Shown in pieces: positions 26,972 to 35,297 of a stretch of DNA of 64,000 nt (positions within the stretch are counted from its first letter, which is position 1; each line of letters begins with the position of its first letter). The DNA is taken from positions 62,001 to 126,000 of the forward strand of contig NZ_JADNRM010000006.1 of the NCBI RefSeq assembly GCF_021730445.1, given 5' to 3'. The notes under the pieces were generated by a model. That model ran no database searches and had not been told where the DNA came from. It saw only the letters and a list, made by a program, of their open reading frames with translations. The DNA is from Phocaeicola faecalis (GTDB lineage: Bacteria; Bacteroidota; Bacteroidia; Bacteroidales; Bacteroidaceae). The position numbers and the translations under genes are program-made.

Positions 26972-28288
26972 ATGATGAAAACTAAGAGAATTTGTTGGAT
27001 ACTATTATTAAACCTGTTGGTTTTAACTGCCGTTGCCGAGCCTTATGAGACAGTTGTGTTGAAAAACGGCTCTGTGCTCGAAGGTTATATTTCTGTTCAG
27101 CATCCGGGAAAAGATATTATCTTTTTTGCAGAAAAGGCAACGGTTTATATTCCGGTGAAACAGGTGAAGTCTATGTTAGATTATGATATCGAGATAGAAA
27201 CACTGTCCGACTCTTGGAAAGCTTGGGCAGGGGATAACCCATTGCTGGTAAAGACTGTCAGAAACAGCAAGTTTTTGCAAATGACTGACATCATTCTGGC
27301 GGAAACAGCAGAGAATGATACAATAGCCCTCGATTCTGCCCTCGTTCGGGAAGCGAAGGCCCCGCTTTATTCAAACTGGAATGTTGTTCCCCGCAAAGTG
27401 CGTATATTGGAAAAAGGAGAAGTCATCAAATATCTTGATTTTACTCCTAATTCCTATTATCTGGATTGGAAAGATATACAAGCTATAAAGCGTGCCCCCA
27501 GAGCTGCAACTGATTTGACAGGGTTGATTGATGTGGTGGCATTGCGTACGGGCGAGAAGTATGAAGGACAAATCATCGAACAGATACCGGGAGAGAGAAT
27601 CCGCTTGCTGAAGAATGACGGCATAGTGGAAGTTATCAATGCCGGACAGATTGCTTTTCAGCAGAAAAAGAAATTGAACCCTAATCAGTCGTTGTTTGAG
27701 CAAAGTCCGTTGTTGGATGTGGTTTGTATAAAGAAGGATGAGGATACCGGTATCATTGTAGAGCAGAACTATGGAGGCGAAAAGGAGTCCGGCTATTTAT
27801 TGATTCAGAATGAGCGGGGAGATATTTTGCGCAAGAACAGTATTGCTGTCACGGAAACAAGAAAGCAAGCGAATCCGAATTATAAACCTTTGACGGATGT
27901 TATAGTCGGTAAAGGTGAAATACTGGTAAATCGGAAAGAATCGGCAAAGGCTATTATTGAAAAACAGGAAGGGTTATTGATAGTGGATACAGCTTCCCGG
28001 GCCACTGTCTTGTCGGCCGATTCCATCGGCGGTATGCTGATTGTGGAAAAACAGAATGAATCTTCCGCTTATAGACCTATCCTGCTCAAACTGGTTCTTA
28101 TGAAAGTAAAAGGAAAAGGATTCTGTAATGTGTTTACTTATGAAGACCTGGTGACTAATGGAGTACAGCCGCAAGAGTCGGTGGTCAGTGTCAACGGAAC
28201 TTTAAAATTGTCCTATGCTGTAGGTAAGGGGAAATATATACTGTATGACCCGCAAGGACAGTCCGGCATCTTTCTGTCAATAGAATAA
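26972..28288 (+). CDS. Exported protein with three related beta repeats
   Basis: 438 residues; the signal peptide ends near AVAEP. Family not recognised. Three related segments are visible: about 27-66 (VVLKNGSVLEGYISVQHPG), 187-226 (VVALRTGEKYEGQIIEQIPG) and 249-285 (VVCIKKDEDTGIIVEQNYGG). Each has the form hydrophobic strand, G-x-x-x-x-G, strand, Q-x-PG turn, strand, which recalls SH3/LSm-like small barrels. It is the last gene of the operon, 8 bases after the WG-repeat gene, with AAAGGA as likely ribosome-binding site. A periplasmic adaptor role is guessed only from context. Confidence 0.82.
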   Translation: MMKTKRICWILLLNLLVLTAVAEPYETVVLKNGSVLEGYISVQHPGKDIIFFAEKATVYIPVKQVKSMLDYDIEIETLSDSWKAWAGDNPLLVKTVRNSKFLQMTDIILAETAENDTIALDSALVREAKAPLYSNWNVVPRKVRILEKGEVIKYLDFTPNSYYLDWKDIQAIKRAPRAATDLTGLIDVVALRTGEKYEGQIIEQIPGERIRLLKNDGIVEVINAGQIAFQQKKKLNPNQSLFEQSPLLDVVCIKKDEDTGIIVEQNYGGEKESGYLLIQNERGDILRKNSIAVTETRKQANPNYKPLTDVIVGKGEILVNRKESAKAIIEKQEGLLIVDTASRATVLSADSIGGMLIVEKQNESSAYRPILLKLVLMKVKGKGFCNVFTYEDLVTNGVQPQESVVSVNGTLKLSYAVGKGKYILYDPQGQSGIFLSIE

Positions 28289-28289
28289 A

Positions 28290-28367
28290 ATATCCTCATA
28301 TCCTCCCACCTGCATCCTCTTGATACATTAAAAATGGAGTGCAGGTGGGAGAGGCTATGGGGGATAT
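28290..28367. repeat. Imperfect palindromic repeat, copy 1 of a dispersed family
   Basis: Nested inverted repeats: ATATCC (28290-28295) with GGATAT (28362-28367), and CTCCCACCTGCA (28303-28314) with TGCAGGTGGGAG (28340-28351). The layout (CCTCAT-like arm, CCTG core, loop, CAGG core, GAGGCTATG arm) resembles the elements at 51723 and 54798. It lies directly after the FHA/kinase operon and may also end transcription. Similarity to the other two copies is by eye. Confidence 0.55.
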
Positions 28368-28443
28368 GACCTCATTCTCAACAATATCTCATAGAGATAA
28401 GTCTGCTCGTTTTCTCACAAAGAGAATGTTGATAAGAGCTGCT

Positions 28444-28495
28444 TTCACACATCACACCTATTAAACTCCTTTGTTCATAGGTGTTTCAGTGTGAA
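28444..28495. other. Long hairpin in the convergent intergenic region
   Basis: TTCACAC (28444-28450) pairs with GTGTGAA (28489-28495), and ACACCTA (28454-28460) with TAGGTGT (28478-28484). A second, smaller hairpin follows at about 28524-28547 (GAAACTTAT with ATAGGTTTC). No T-run follows, so these are not ordinary terminators. The 286-base gap 28289-28574 holds these structures and no open reading frame I would call. Confidence 0.45.
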
Positions 28496-28557
28496 GGATA
28501 CAAAGAAGACTACTTTCATACAGAAACTTATGAATTAATAGGTTTCATCCTCTTCCC

Positions 28558-28576
28558 AAAAGGTGACGGCCTTTTT
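28558..28576 (-). terminator. Weak terminator-like hairpin at the end of the PUL operon
   Basis: AAAAGG (28558-28563) pairs with CCTTTT (28570-28575) around a 6-base loop, overlapping the stop codon of the metallophosphoesterase-PQQ gene. The stem is short and no long T-run follows on the minus strand. Confidence 0.3.
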
Positions 28577-31052
28577 ATTCTTTATGATACATAGTGCGGA
28601 ATGCATATACATTCCCGCCAAAATCAGTTACAATCAATGCATTGCCTGAAATAGCGACTGTTCCGAAAATAGGTGCTCCTGTTTTATATTTCCAAAGGTT
28701 GTTTCCTGTGTTTGCATCTATGGCATATACGGTTCCGTCGGAAGCACCCACATAGACTGCATTTCCTGCCAACATGGGGCTGGTCTCTATCGTTCCCGAG
28801 AAAGACCGGGTATAAGGAGCTGTAAAAATCAATGCATCTTCTACCGGACAATTCCATTTTTCTTCCAAAGTCTGGTTGTCCAATGCTACAAGTCCTTTGT
28901 TGGCTGTACCAAAGATGATTTCTTTTTCGGTTAGTAAAGGCGTGGAGGTTACATCCAGATTATAGGGAAGTTGCTTGCGAATGATGATTCTGCCTGTCCG
29001 GGCTTCTAGGATAAAGAAACTCTTTTCAGCAATGATATATAGTAATGAGCCGTGCATGGCGGCTGAGGCCCCTCGATTGCGTAGCCCATGGTCGGATATA
29101 TTCCATAGCATCTTGCCTGTTTTTGCGTCATTGCCGTAAAGGGCGGTCCACTGCACGGAACCCACCAGAACGTCATTTCCTACGGTCAGTGTTGAAGTTG
29201 TTCCTTCACGTTGTGCCCAGTCTTTGTTTCTCCATATCAGTTTTCCGGTTGTAGCCTCGAAAGCGGAAAGAGCCTTTCCACTTCCGGCATAGACGATACC
29301 TTTATCGGTAACCAGACCGTCTATCAGGTTGGGCAGACCGTTTACCGGCAGTTGACTTTCCCAACACAGTTTACCGGTCTCGGCATCTACGGCATACAGA
29401 TTACCTTGTACATCCTGCGCAAAAACGATTCCGCTTTCTATGGCGATGGTGTTCTTGATGGAGGTTCTTACGGGATATTTCCATAAAAGGGAACCGTCCT
29501 TTCCGTTCAAGGCATAGATGGCGGCGCGTCCTTTTAAATCTTCGTCGATAGAGGCGGTATATACCTTATTATTATATACTAGCGGAGAAGTCATAAAAAT
29601 ATTCGCTCCCACATTGGTACTCCACGCCAGTTGTAAGTCACCTTCCAGTGGGGCGGCGGTGGCTGTGTGAGTAGCATTTCCCAACAGGTTTTTCCAGTCT
29701 GTGTTTAAGGTTATTTCTGGAGAACTCTTTTCATAGACGAACTTACTATCGGTTTCAGCAGTTCTTCCGTCTTTAAAGCGAGTGCGTACCCTCATTACCA
29801 ATTCTTTTCCGGCATAGGTGTCATGCAGCGGCATTATTGCTGTCCAGCTCCAGTCGGTCTTTTGAGAGAGTTTTTTATAGGGAATAATCGTTTTCCCGTT
29901 TTCCAAACAAGTGTAAGTTACCTCGGCTACCGGTGATGTAGATGAGTAGGTGTTTACTGTTACTGTTTTAGTACCTGTCCTTCCTTGTGGAGAAGCGATA
30001 CGGAGATTGCAGTCCAGGTAGGTATAACGCAGTTCGGTGGAAAGGTTTCCTTTAGGGTTGACAGTCATCACGCGATAAGCGCTTTTGGCATGGTCTATTC
30101 CACCTTTATCTAACGAACTGGTACAGATGGTATATACATTACCTTGTTTTTTCATGTAGTTGATGTGCCAATGACCGTAAATCCATGCTTTCAAATTATA
30201 GTCGTTCAAATTGATGCTGTTGCCATTTTTCCCTTTGTATATAAAGGCGTCATCGTTGGTCAGCAGGTCGTGGTTGAATATCATGATGGGTGTACCCGGT
30301 TTGATGTGCGCTAAATCATTTTTCAACCAGTTACACACATCTTCCGTGGTGTATTCCGGGCGGGCGTCTCCATAGGGCATCGGAGTAACGATGTAATGCA
30401 CTCCCGCCACATCAAAGGAATAATAGACCGGACCGTACACGCTTTCAAAGATTTCTTCTCCATATTTCCCCCGTTCCAAGTCATGGTTACCGATGCAATA
30501 GAATACAGGACAATTCATGTTTTCCGTATTCATTAGTCGGATATGTGCTTTAAGACCTTTTTCGTAACAGATATCTCCAGTGTGGACAATGAAGGCGGCC
30601 TGCTCGTTGGCGGCATAGTCGCGCACATTATTCACCCAGCCTTCGTGATGAGTGGTGTTGAATATCTCGGTGTCCGAGATGTGGATGAATCGGTGCGAAC
30701 CATCTTTACGTATGCCCGGATTATAGGGGATTAGACCGAAATCGTATCCTTTTTCCTTGGTTTCTATTCTGTGGTAATGGCGGTTCATTGTCTTGTATCC
30801 TGACGGGGTGGTGATGAAGATAAATTTTTCACGACCATGTCCTGGTAACGTATAGGTCCCATCTGTGGCGGTCTCTACTACATTCAGTCCGTCGGAAACT
30901 TTGATACCTTTTAATGTCTTTTCTCCTTTCTCCCAAATTCCGTTGTTGTTTTTATCAACAAAAACTCTTCCGGTATAGGAAGCGGATAATGAGGAGCCGG
31001 TGGCTAATAAAGCGGATAATAAGAGAATTTTTTTCATATATTGCTTTTTCAT
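28575..31052 (-). CDS. Metallophosphoesterase with C-terminal PQQ-like propeller
   Basis: 825 residues. A signal peptide (MKKILLLSALLATGSSLSAS) is followed by an SdrD-B/Cna-B-like domain (about 26-80, VFVDKNNNGIWEKGE). The calcineurin-like phosphoesterase domain (about 118-300) has SDTE (127 region), HTGD (157-160), GNHD (188-191), FNH (259-261) and GHWH (293-296). The usual D-x-H is D-T-E here. A metallophosphoesterase C-terminal beta domain comes next, and about 460-825 forms PQQ-type propeller blades (DGSLLWKYPV, TGKLCWES, TGNNLWKYKTG). It is the last gene of the SusC/D operon and probably removes phosphate from glycan or nucleotide material. A start 15 bases downstream is also possible. 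Confidence 0.9.
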   Translation of the reverse strand: MKKQYMKKILLLSALLATGSSLSASYTGRVFVDKNNNGIWEKGEKTLKGIKVSDGLNVVETATDGTYTLPGHGREKFIFITTPSGYKTMNRHYHRIETKEKGYDFGLIPYNPGIRKDGSHRFIHISDTEIFNTTHHEGWVNNVRDYAANEQAAFIVHTGDICYEKGLKAHIRLMNTENMNCPVFYCIGNHDLERGKYGEEIFESVYGPVYYSFDVAGVHYIVTPMPYGDARPEYTTEDVCNWLKNDLAHIKPGTPIMIFNHDLLTNDDAFIYKGKNGNSINLNDYNLKAWIYGHWHINYMKKQGNVYTICTSSLDKGGIDHAKSAYRVMTVNPKGNLSTELRYTYLDCNLRIASPQGRTGTKTVTVNTYSSTSPVAEVTYTCLENGKTIIPYKKLSQKTDWSWTAIMPLHDTYAGKELVMRVRTRFKDGRTAETDSKFVYEKSSPEITLNTDWKNLLGNATHTATAAPLEGDLQLAWSTNVGANIFMTSPLVYNNKVYTASIDEDLKGRAAIYALNGKDGSLLWKYPVRTSIKNTIAIESGIVFAQDVQGNLYAVDAETGKLCWESQLPVNGLPNLIDGLVTDKGIVYAGSGKALSAFEATTGKLIWRNKDWAQREGTTSTLTVGNDVLVGSVQWTALYGNDAKTGKMLWNISDHGLRNRGASAAMHGSLLYIIAEKSFFILEARTGRIIIRKQLPYNLDVTSTPLLTEKEIIFGTANKGLVALDNQTLEEKWNCPVEDALIFTAPYTRSFSGTIETSPMLAGNAVYVGASDGTVYAIDANTGNNLWKYKTGAPIFGTVAISGNALIVTDFGGNVYAFRTMYHKE

Positions 31053-31078
31053 TTTGAGTCTTACATATTTATTCCGGT

Positions 31079-32611
31079 TTATTTATATTCTATCTTTAAC
31101 ACATGTGCGTAATCGGTCGGTGCGTTTTTGGGAAATTGTACTTCCAATCCTTTTAGCGTCTGTTCCCATTGTAACGTTTCGTTGCAACCCAACATGGATA
31201 CGGATTTGATTTCCGGTATATTAGCATTGCCTTTTGCCAGATTTCTGATTGTTATTTTTCCATCAGTCCACGCTAGAGAGATGGCATATAAAGCTTCTTC
31301 ATGGGTGGTGAAACGGATGTCTTGTGCGGTATATGCCGTTTTTTGGTTGTCGGTCATGTAGCCCGAAGTTCCTTTGGTGTCTCCTTCTCCGGATACTACC
31401 CAAGGGCGGGAAGCATAGATAGCCTCTCCGTTCACTTTCAACCATTTGCCTATTTCTTGTAATACATGTTTTTGTTCGTCGGTGATGGTGCCGTCGGCTT
31501 TCGGACCGATGTTCAGTAACAGATTTCCGTTTTTGCTGACGATGTCCACAAAATCATCAATAATGTGGTCCGGGTCTTTATTTTCCTCGCCTACGCAATA
31601 GCTCCACGATTTTTTACCGATAGAGGTATCAGTCTGCCAAGGGAAACGGCGTATTTCATCACTCTTTCCCCGTTCTATGTCGAATACCTGAATGTTGTCG
31701 CCATAACCGAATTTGGTGTTTACTACCACTTCCTTGCCCCAGTCCTTTGCATTGTTATAATAGTAGGCCATGAACTTGTAGAAAGTAGGTTGAAAAGAAG
31801 TCTTTCCCACCGTCCAGTCAAACCAGATTAAATCGGGTTGGTATTGGTCTATCAGTTCGTAGGTGTGCTTCAGAAACTGTTCTCTGGAACGTGCGTTGGT
31901 GCCTTCGTATTTGTCCACGGCAGGGTTCATGCCACCGGGGGGACCGTCCGGTTCATGCAGACGTTCGCCATACAGCGTAATGGTGGTGTCTTGTACATCC
32001 GAAGGAGTTTGCATTCCATATTCATAGAACCATGCATTCTCACAGCGGTGTGAGGATAGGCCGAAACGAAGTCCCGCTTTTGTGGCGGCCTTTTTCAGTT
32101 CGCCGATAATGTCGCGTTTGGGACCCATGTTTACTGCATTCCATTTGTTGAAAGTGCTGTTGTACATAGCGAATCCATCGTGATGCTCAGCCACCGGGAC
32201 GATATACTGTGCACCCGAAGCCTTGATTATTTCCATCCACTCATCCGGATTGAACTTCTCGGCTTTGAATAAGGGGATGAAATCCTTGTAACCGAATTCC
32301 GTCAACTTGCCATACGTTTTTTCGTGATATTGGTTGATGTCACTGCCTTTTTGATACATGAAGCGGGCATACCATTCACTGCCGTATGCAGGTACTGAAT
32401 AAACTCCCCAATGGATGAAGATACCGAATTTGGCATCGCGGAACCATTCGGGCTCTTGGTAATGTTGGGTTATGGAAGCAGAGTCCGGCTGAAATGTTGT
32501 TGTCCCTTTGGGTGAGGCAACAGTGGTAATGTCTGGAGAATAAGTGTCAGCATGATTGCTGCAAGCAGCCAAAGCTCCGGTAAGGGCTATATATGCGAAA
32601 ATCTTTTTCAT
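31079..32611 (-). CDS. GH29 alpha-L-fucosidase lipoprotein
   Basis: 510 residues with lipobox TGALAAC (Cys17). The (beta/alpha)8 domain shows WFRDAKFGIFIHWGVYSVPAYGSEWY, AEHHDGFAMY, SSHRCENAW and PDLIWFDWTVG, where the Asp of WFDW is the nucleophile position of GH29. SKNGNLLLNIGPKADGTI leads into a C-terminal beta domain. GH29 enzymes release alpha-L-fucose; some relatives take alpha-L-galactosides, which matters given the L-galactose-type dehydrogenase gene at 49591. It lies between phosphodiesterase and metallophosphoesterase genes in the PUL operon. Confidence 0.95.
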   Translation of the reverse strand: MKKIFAYIALTGALAACSNHADTYSPDITTVASPKGTTTFQPDSASITQHYQEPEWFRDAKFGIFIHWGVYSVPAYGSEWYARFMYQKGSDINQYHEKTYGKLTEFGYKDFIPLFKAEKFNPDEWMEIIKASGAQYIVPVAEHHDGFAMYNSTFNKWNAVNMGPKRDIIGELKKAATKAGLRFGLSSHRCENAWFYEYGMQTPSDVQDTTITLYGERLHEPDGPPGGMNPAVDKYEGTNARSREQFLKHTYELIDQYQPDLIWFDWTVGKTSFQPTFYKFMAYYYNNAKDWGKEVVVNTKFGYGDNIQVFDIERGKSDEIRRFPWQTDTSIGKKSWSYCVGEENKDPDHIIDDFVDIVSKNGNLLLNIGPKADGTITDEQKHVLQEIGKWLKVNGEAIYASRPWVVSGEGDTKGTSGYMTDNQKTAYTAQDIRFTTHEEALYAISLAWTDGKITIRNLAKGNANIPEIKSVSMLGCNETLQWEQTLKGLEVQFPKNAPTDYAHVLKIEYK

Positions 32612-32697
32612 GTAATTGACTGTTAAGTGGGTTGAATATTGTTTGAATACCTATTGAAAACTTAGTATGCTATCTTTGTTGGATAAAATAAAAATGA

Positions 32698-33612
32698 CTA
32701 TTTAAATATAGAGAATGGCACTTCACCTGTCCAGGGCAATGGCTTTTTAACCTTGAACAGATATAAGATTGTAGCTGCCGTATTCACTGTGTTATTAGGT
32801 TCCGCCAACTTAAATCCTTTGCGGATGCCGGGACCGGTAATCCCCCATGGAACAATCATTTCATCTTCGCTCATTCCACCATGTCCATAATTGATTCCTC
32901 CATGGTCGGAGAGGAAGAAGAAATGGGTGTCTTTATACAATCCCTCGGCTTTCATTTTCTCAATGAGCTTACCTATTTCCACATCAGCCTCTTCGATAGA
33001 ACGGATATATTCGGGTGACATCCATTGGAAGGCATGACCGGCATGGTCAGTATGTACGGAATACAAGAAAACGAGGGTAGGAAAATCTCTATTGTTGATA
33101 ATAAAATTGAAAGCTTTTTCATAGTTGGGAATATAAGCGTCTTTTTCCAAATAGTTTATTTCATCCAAATATTGCTTATTGTATGGATAGAGCAAATTAA
33201 TCCAATTATAATAAAAAGCAGTCTTGCATGTGGGGATTTCTTCTTTTAGAATCTGGAAAACAGAAGGATAATACCCTTGATTATCAGTCACTACTGCGGG
33301 GAAGTGTTCTTTGTCTATTTCCCAATCGTTGTTTACTACTCCGTGCTGTTCGGGACCGCTTCCTGTCAGATGGCTGGTCCAGTTGGGCAAAGTTACCGAA
33401 GGCATCACCACGCGGGTAGTCATAGATAGTGCACCTTCACTTAGCAATTCGTTCAAATTGGGAGTCTTGGCCGTGGTGAAACCGGGTACGGAGATTCCAT
33501 CAAGAGCGATAATCACCACTCTTTTTGCTTTGGAACGTGCCATAGAGGAATGGATTCCCAATATGCACAAGGCGGCAACGGCCAATATGATTTTTGTGTA
33601 TATTCTTTTCAT
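32698..33612 (-). CDS. Type I phosphodiesterase / nucleotide pyrophosphatase-like protein
   Basis: 304 residues from MKRIYTKIILAVAALCILG, a signal peptide; the Met 24 bases upstream would add a leader that breaks it. Alkaline-phosphatase superfamily motifs: VVIIALDGIS (first metal Asp), PSVTLPNWTSHLTG (nucleophile Thr), SVHTDHAGH and LSDHGGINYGHGG (metal ligands). Such ENPP-type enzymes split phosphodiester or pyrophosphate bonds; many sit in glycan loci. Its presence beside a metallophosphoesterase suggests a phosphate-bearing substrate, which is inference. Confidence 0.92.
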   Translation of the reverse strand: MKRIYTKIILAVAALCILGIHSSMARSKAKRVVIIALDGISVPGFTTAKTPNLNELLSEGALSMTTRVVMPSVTLPNWTSHLTGSGPEQHGVVNNDWEIDKEHFPAVVTDNQGYYPSVFQILKEEIPTCKTAFYYNWINLLYPYNKQYLDEINYLEKDAYIPNYEKAFNFIINNRDFPTLVFLYSVHTDHAGHAFQWMSPEYIRSIEEADVEIGKLIEKMKAEGLYKDTHFFFLSDHGGINYGHGGMSEDEMIVPWGITGPGIRKGFKLAEPNNTVNTAATILYLFKVKKPLPWTGEVPFSIFK

Positions 33613-33659
33613 TTTGACATGAAGTATTAAATTCAATATGATTGATACCTATTGAAAAT

Positions 33660-35282
33660 CTAAAATTTATTCACGGCTATTTCATTGCCGTTTCGATAGA
33701 ATTTGACGCTCAGTAACCGTTGGTCTTCCAGTCGATTCTCGCCTTTTATGGAGAGTGTCTTGGTTTCGTAAGGCTTTAATGGCGGTAATAAGGTTTCTAC
33801 CACGGTCAGTCCGTTGGAAGTTATCTTTAATGTCGTTTCTTCCGAAGTGGAAAGCCCGAAGTTTTGTACTTCCACCTTCCATAGCTTCTCTGCCTCATCA
33901 TATCGAGGGCGCAAAGCAGAGAGGATAGCCGGTGTATAATTGATATAAGGCAAACGAGCGTAACCGATGACAAATTCGCCTTTCTTATCCTTGCCTATTA
34001 ACTTAGGAGCGAATTCCTCGGCAGTGATACCACTCTCTTTTCCCTCGAAAGTGACGATTAAGTCTTTTCCTTCCTTTTTCCAGCTCAATGGCTTGCATCC
34101 CCGGCCGAAGTTCACTTCATTAAAGGAACCGAAACGCAAAGAGGGTATGTCCAATTGTCTGGACGGATTGAATCCTTTTTCAGCGGCTATCCTTACTTCG
34201 ATAGTCGGAGTGGAAGCATCGATGGGCGCTGTATTGAGCACTGATAGAAGCAAGTCCTTTTTCAGCGGAATACAGATATTTTTGGAACTATGGTGGTCAT
34301 TCCCATAATCTTCCCATTTGATGGTGTCTATCACGGCAAAGTTCATTTGTATGGGGCGTCCTTCCTTGTCCTGATATACTTTGGCACGCTCATATTTAAA
34401 CCAGTTTTCCACTTTCCCGTCTTTGTGTCGGGAGATGCCGGGTACATACGCTTCACCTTGTTCCGTAACCCAATGAACCCCATCCAGAGAACGTTGGTAA
34501 AAGGCGATTCTTCCCAACCAATCGTTCACTATCAGGTGGTATTGCAGTGAGTCACGCCATACTACCGGGTCTTCAAATTCGCCTTTCACATTGGGATAGG
34601 CGCGTCTTTCGGTTATTTGGTTATAAGGTGAAAGACCGCTACGGCTTATCCATACTCCCCCGCCGCGACATATCATCAGGCGTGAGCCATCCTGACGTTC
34701 GGCAAAGGTAAGGTTGGAAAGTCCTTCTATGATTTTCCGGTCGCGTGGGTTGAAATCGAATTGTTTGAATTCCCATGGACCATCCACACTGTCGGCTATG
34801 TAGTAACCATTGATGACATAAACCACAATACGACCGTCTGTTAAAGTGAATGCTTCGGGATTATGGCCTTTTCCTATGGTGTCCTGTATGGCATACGGCC
34901 CATGGAGTTGCTTGCTGACAGCATGATAAACGGTAGAGTTAGGCCATTCCATGTGCCCTTTTTCTGCATTTTCCGGCCATCCGCATACGAAGAGGTGATA
35001 TTTCCCCTCTTTTCCCTTTAGAATATTTCCACCCCAAAAAGAAATATCCGGATGTTCTATTCCATTGTCCACGAACCGGGGAAGTACTTCTTGGGCTCCC
35101 CACACCTTATCGGATAGTTTGCTGCCTTGCATGGCTTCAAAGCGGTCTACATATTTTCCGCCCGGTATTAATTTATCCCATTCGGCAGGGCGTTGTCTTT
35201 CGGTGATTTGAGCCGATGCCGAGAGAGCGGTGGCGCATGCGACTATGGTTATACTTGTTATTCTTCTTATTTTTGCATTCAT
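33660..35282 (-). CDS. Exported five-bladed propeller glycosidase-like protein
   Basis: 540 residues with a signal peptide (about 1-24, ending ALSASAQ). The first 350 residues read like a GH43/GH32-clan propeller: HPDISFWGGNILKGKEGKYHLFVCGW, GHNPEAF, IEGLSNLTF and GEFEDPVVWRD, with acidic residues in typical blade positions. A C-terminal beta-sandwich (about 430-540) follows. The exact family is not recognised and the catalytic triad cannot be assigned safely. Third enzyme-coding gene of the PUL operon, 15 bases after the unknown lipoprotein gene. Confidence 0.8.
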   Translation of the reverse strand: MNAKIRRITSITIVACATALSASAQITERQRPAEWDKLIPGGKYVDRFEAMQGSKLSDKVWGAQEVLPRFVDNGIEHPDISFWGGNILKGKEGKYHLFVCGWPENAEKGHMEWPNSTVYHAVSKQLHGPYAIQDTIGKGHNPEAFTLTDGRIVVYVINGYYIADSVDGPWEFKQFDFNPRDRKIIEGLSNLTFAERQDGSRLMICRGGGVWISRSGLSPYNQITERRAYPNVKGEFEDPVVWRDSLQYHLIVNDWLGRIAFYQRSLDGVHWVTEQGEAYVPGISRHKDGKVENWFKYERAKVYQDKEGRPIQMNFAVIDTIKWEDYGNDHHSSKNICIPLKKDLLLSVLNTAPIDASTPTIEVRIAAEKGFNPSRQLDIPSLRFGSFNEVNFGRGCKPLSWKKEGKDLIVTFEGKESGITAEEFAPKLIGKDKKGEFVIGYARLPYINYTPAILSALRPRYDEAEKLWKVEVQNFGLSTSEETTLKITSNGLTVVETLLPPLKPYETKTLSIKGENRLEDQRLLSVKFYRNGNEIAVNKF

Positions 35283-35297
35283 AGGTTCATTCGTTTT

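Noticed and set aside
18387-28288. Type VI secretion regulatory cluster (PpkA/PppA/Fha)
   Set aside because: No Tss, Hcp, VgrG or ClpV genes are in the window, and the protease, WG-repeat and triple-repeat genes are not part of known type VI loci.
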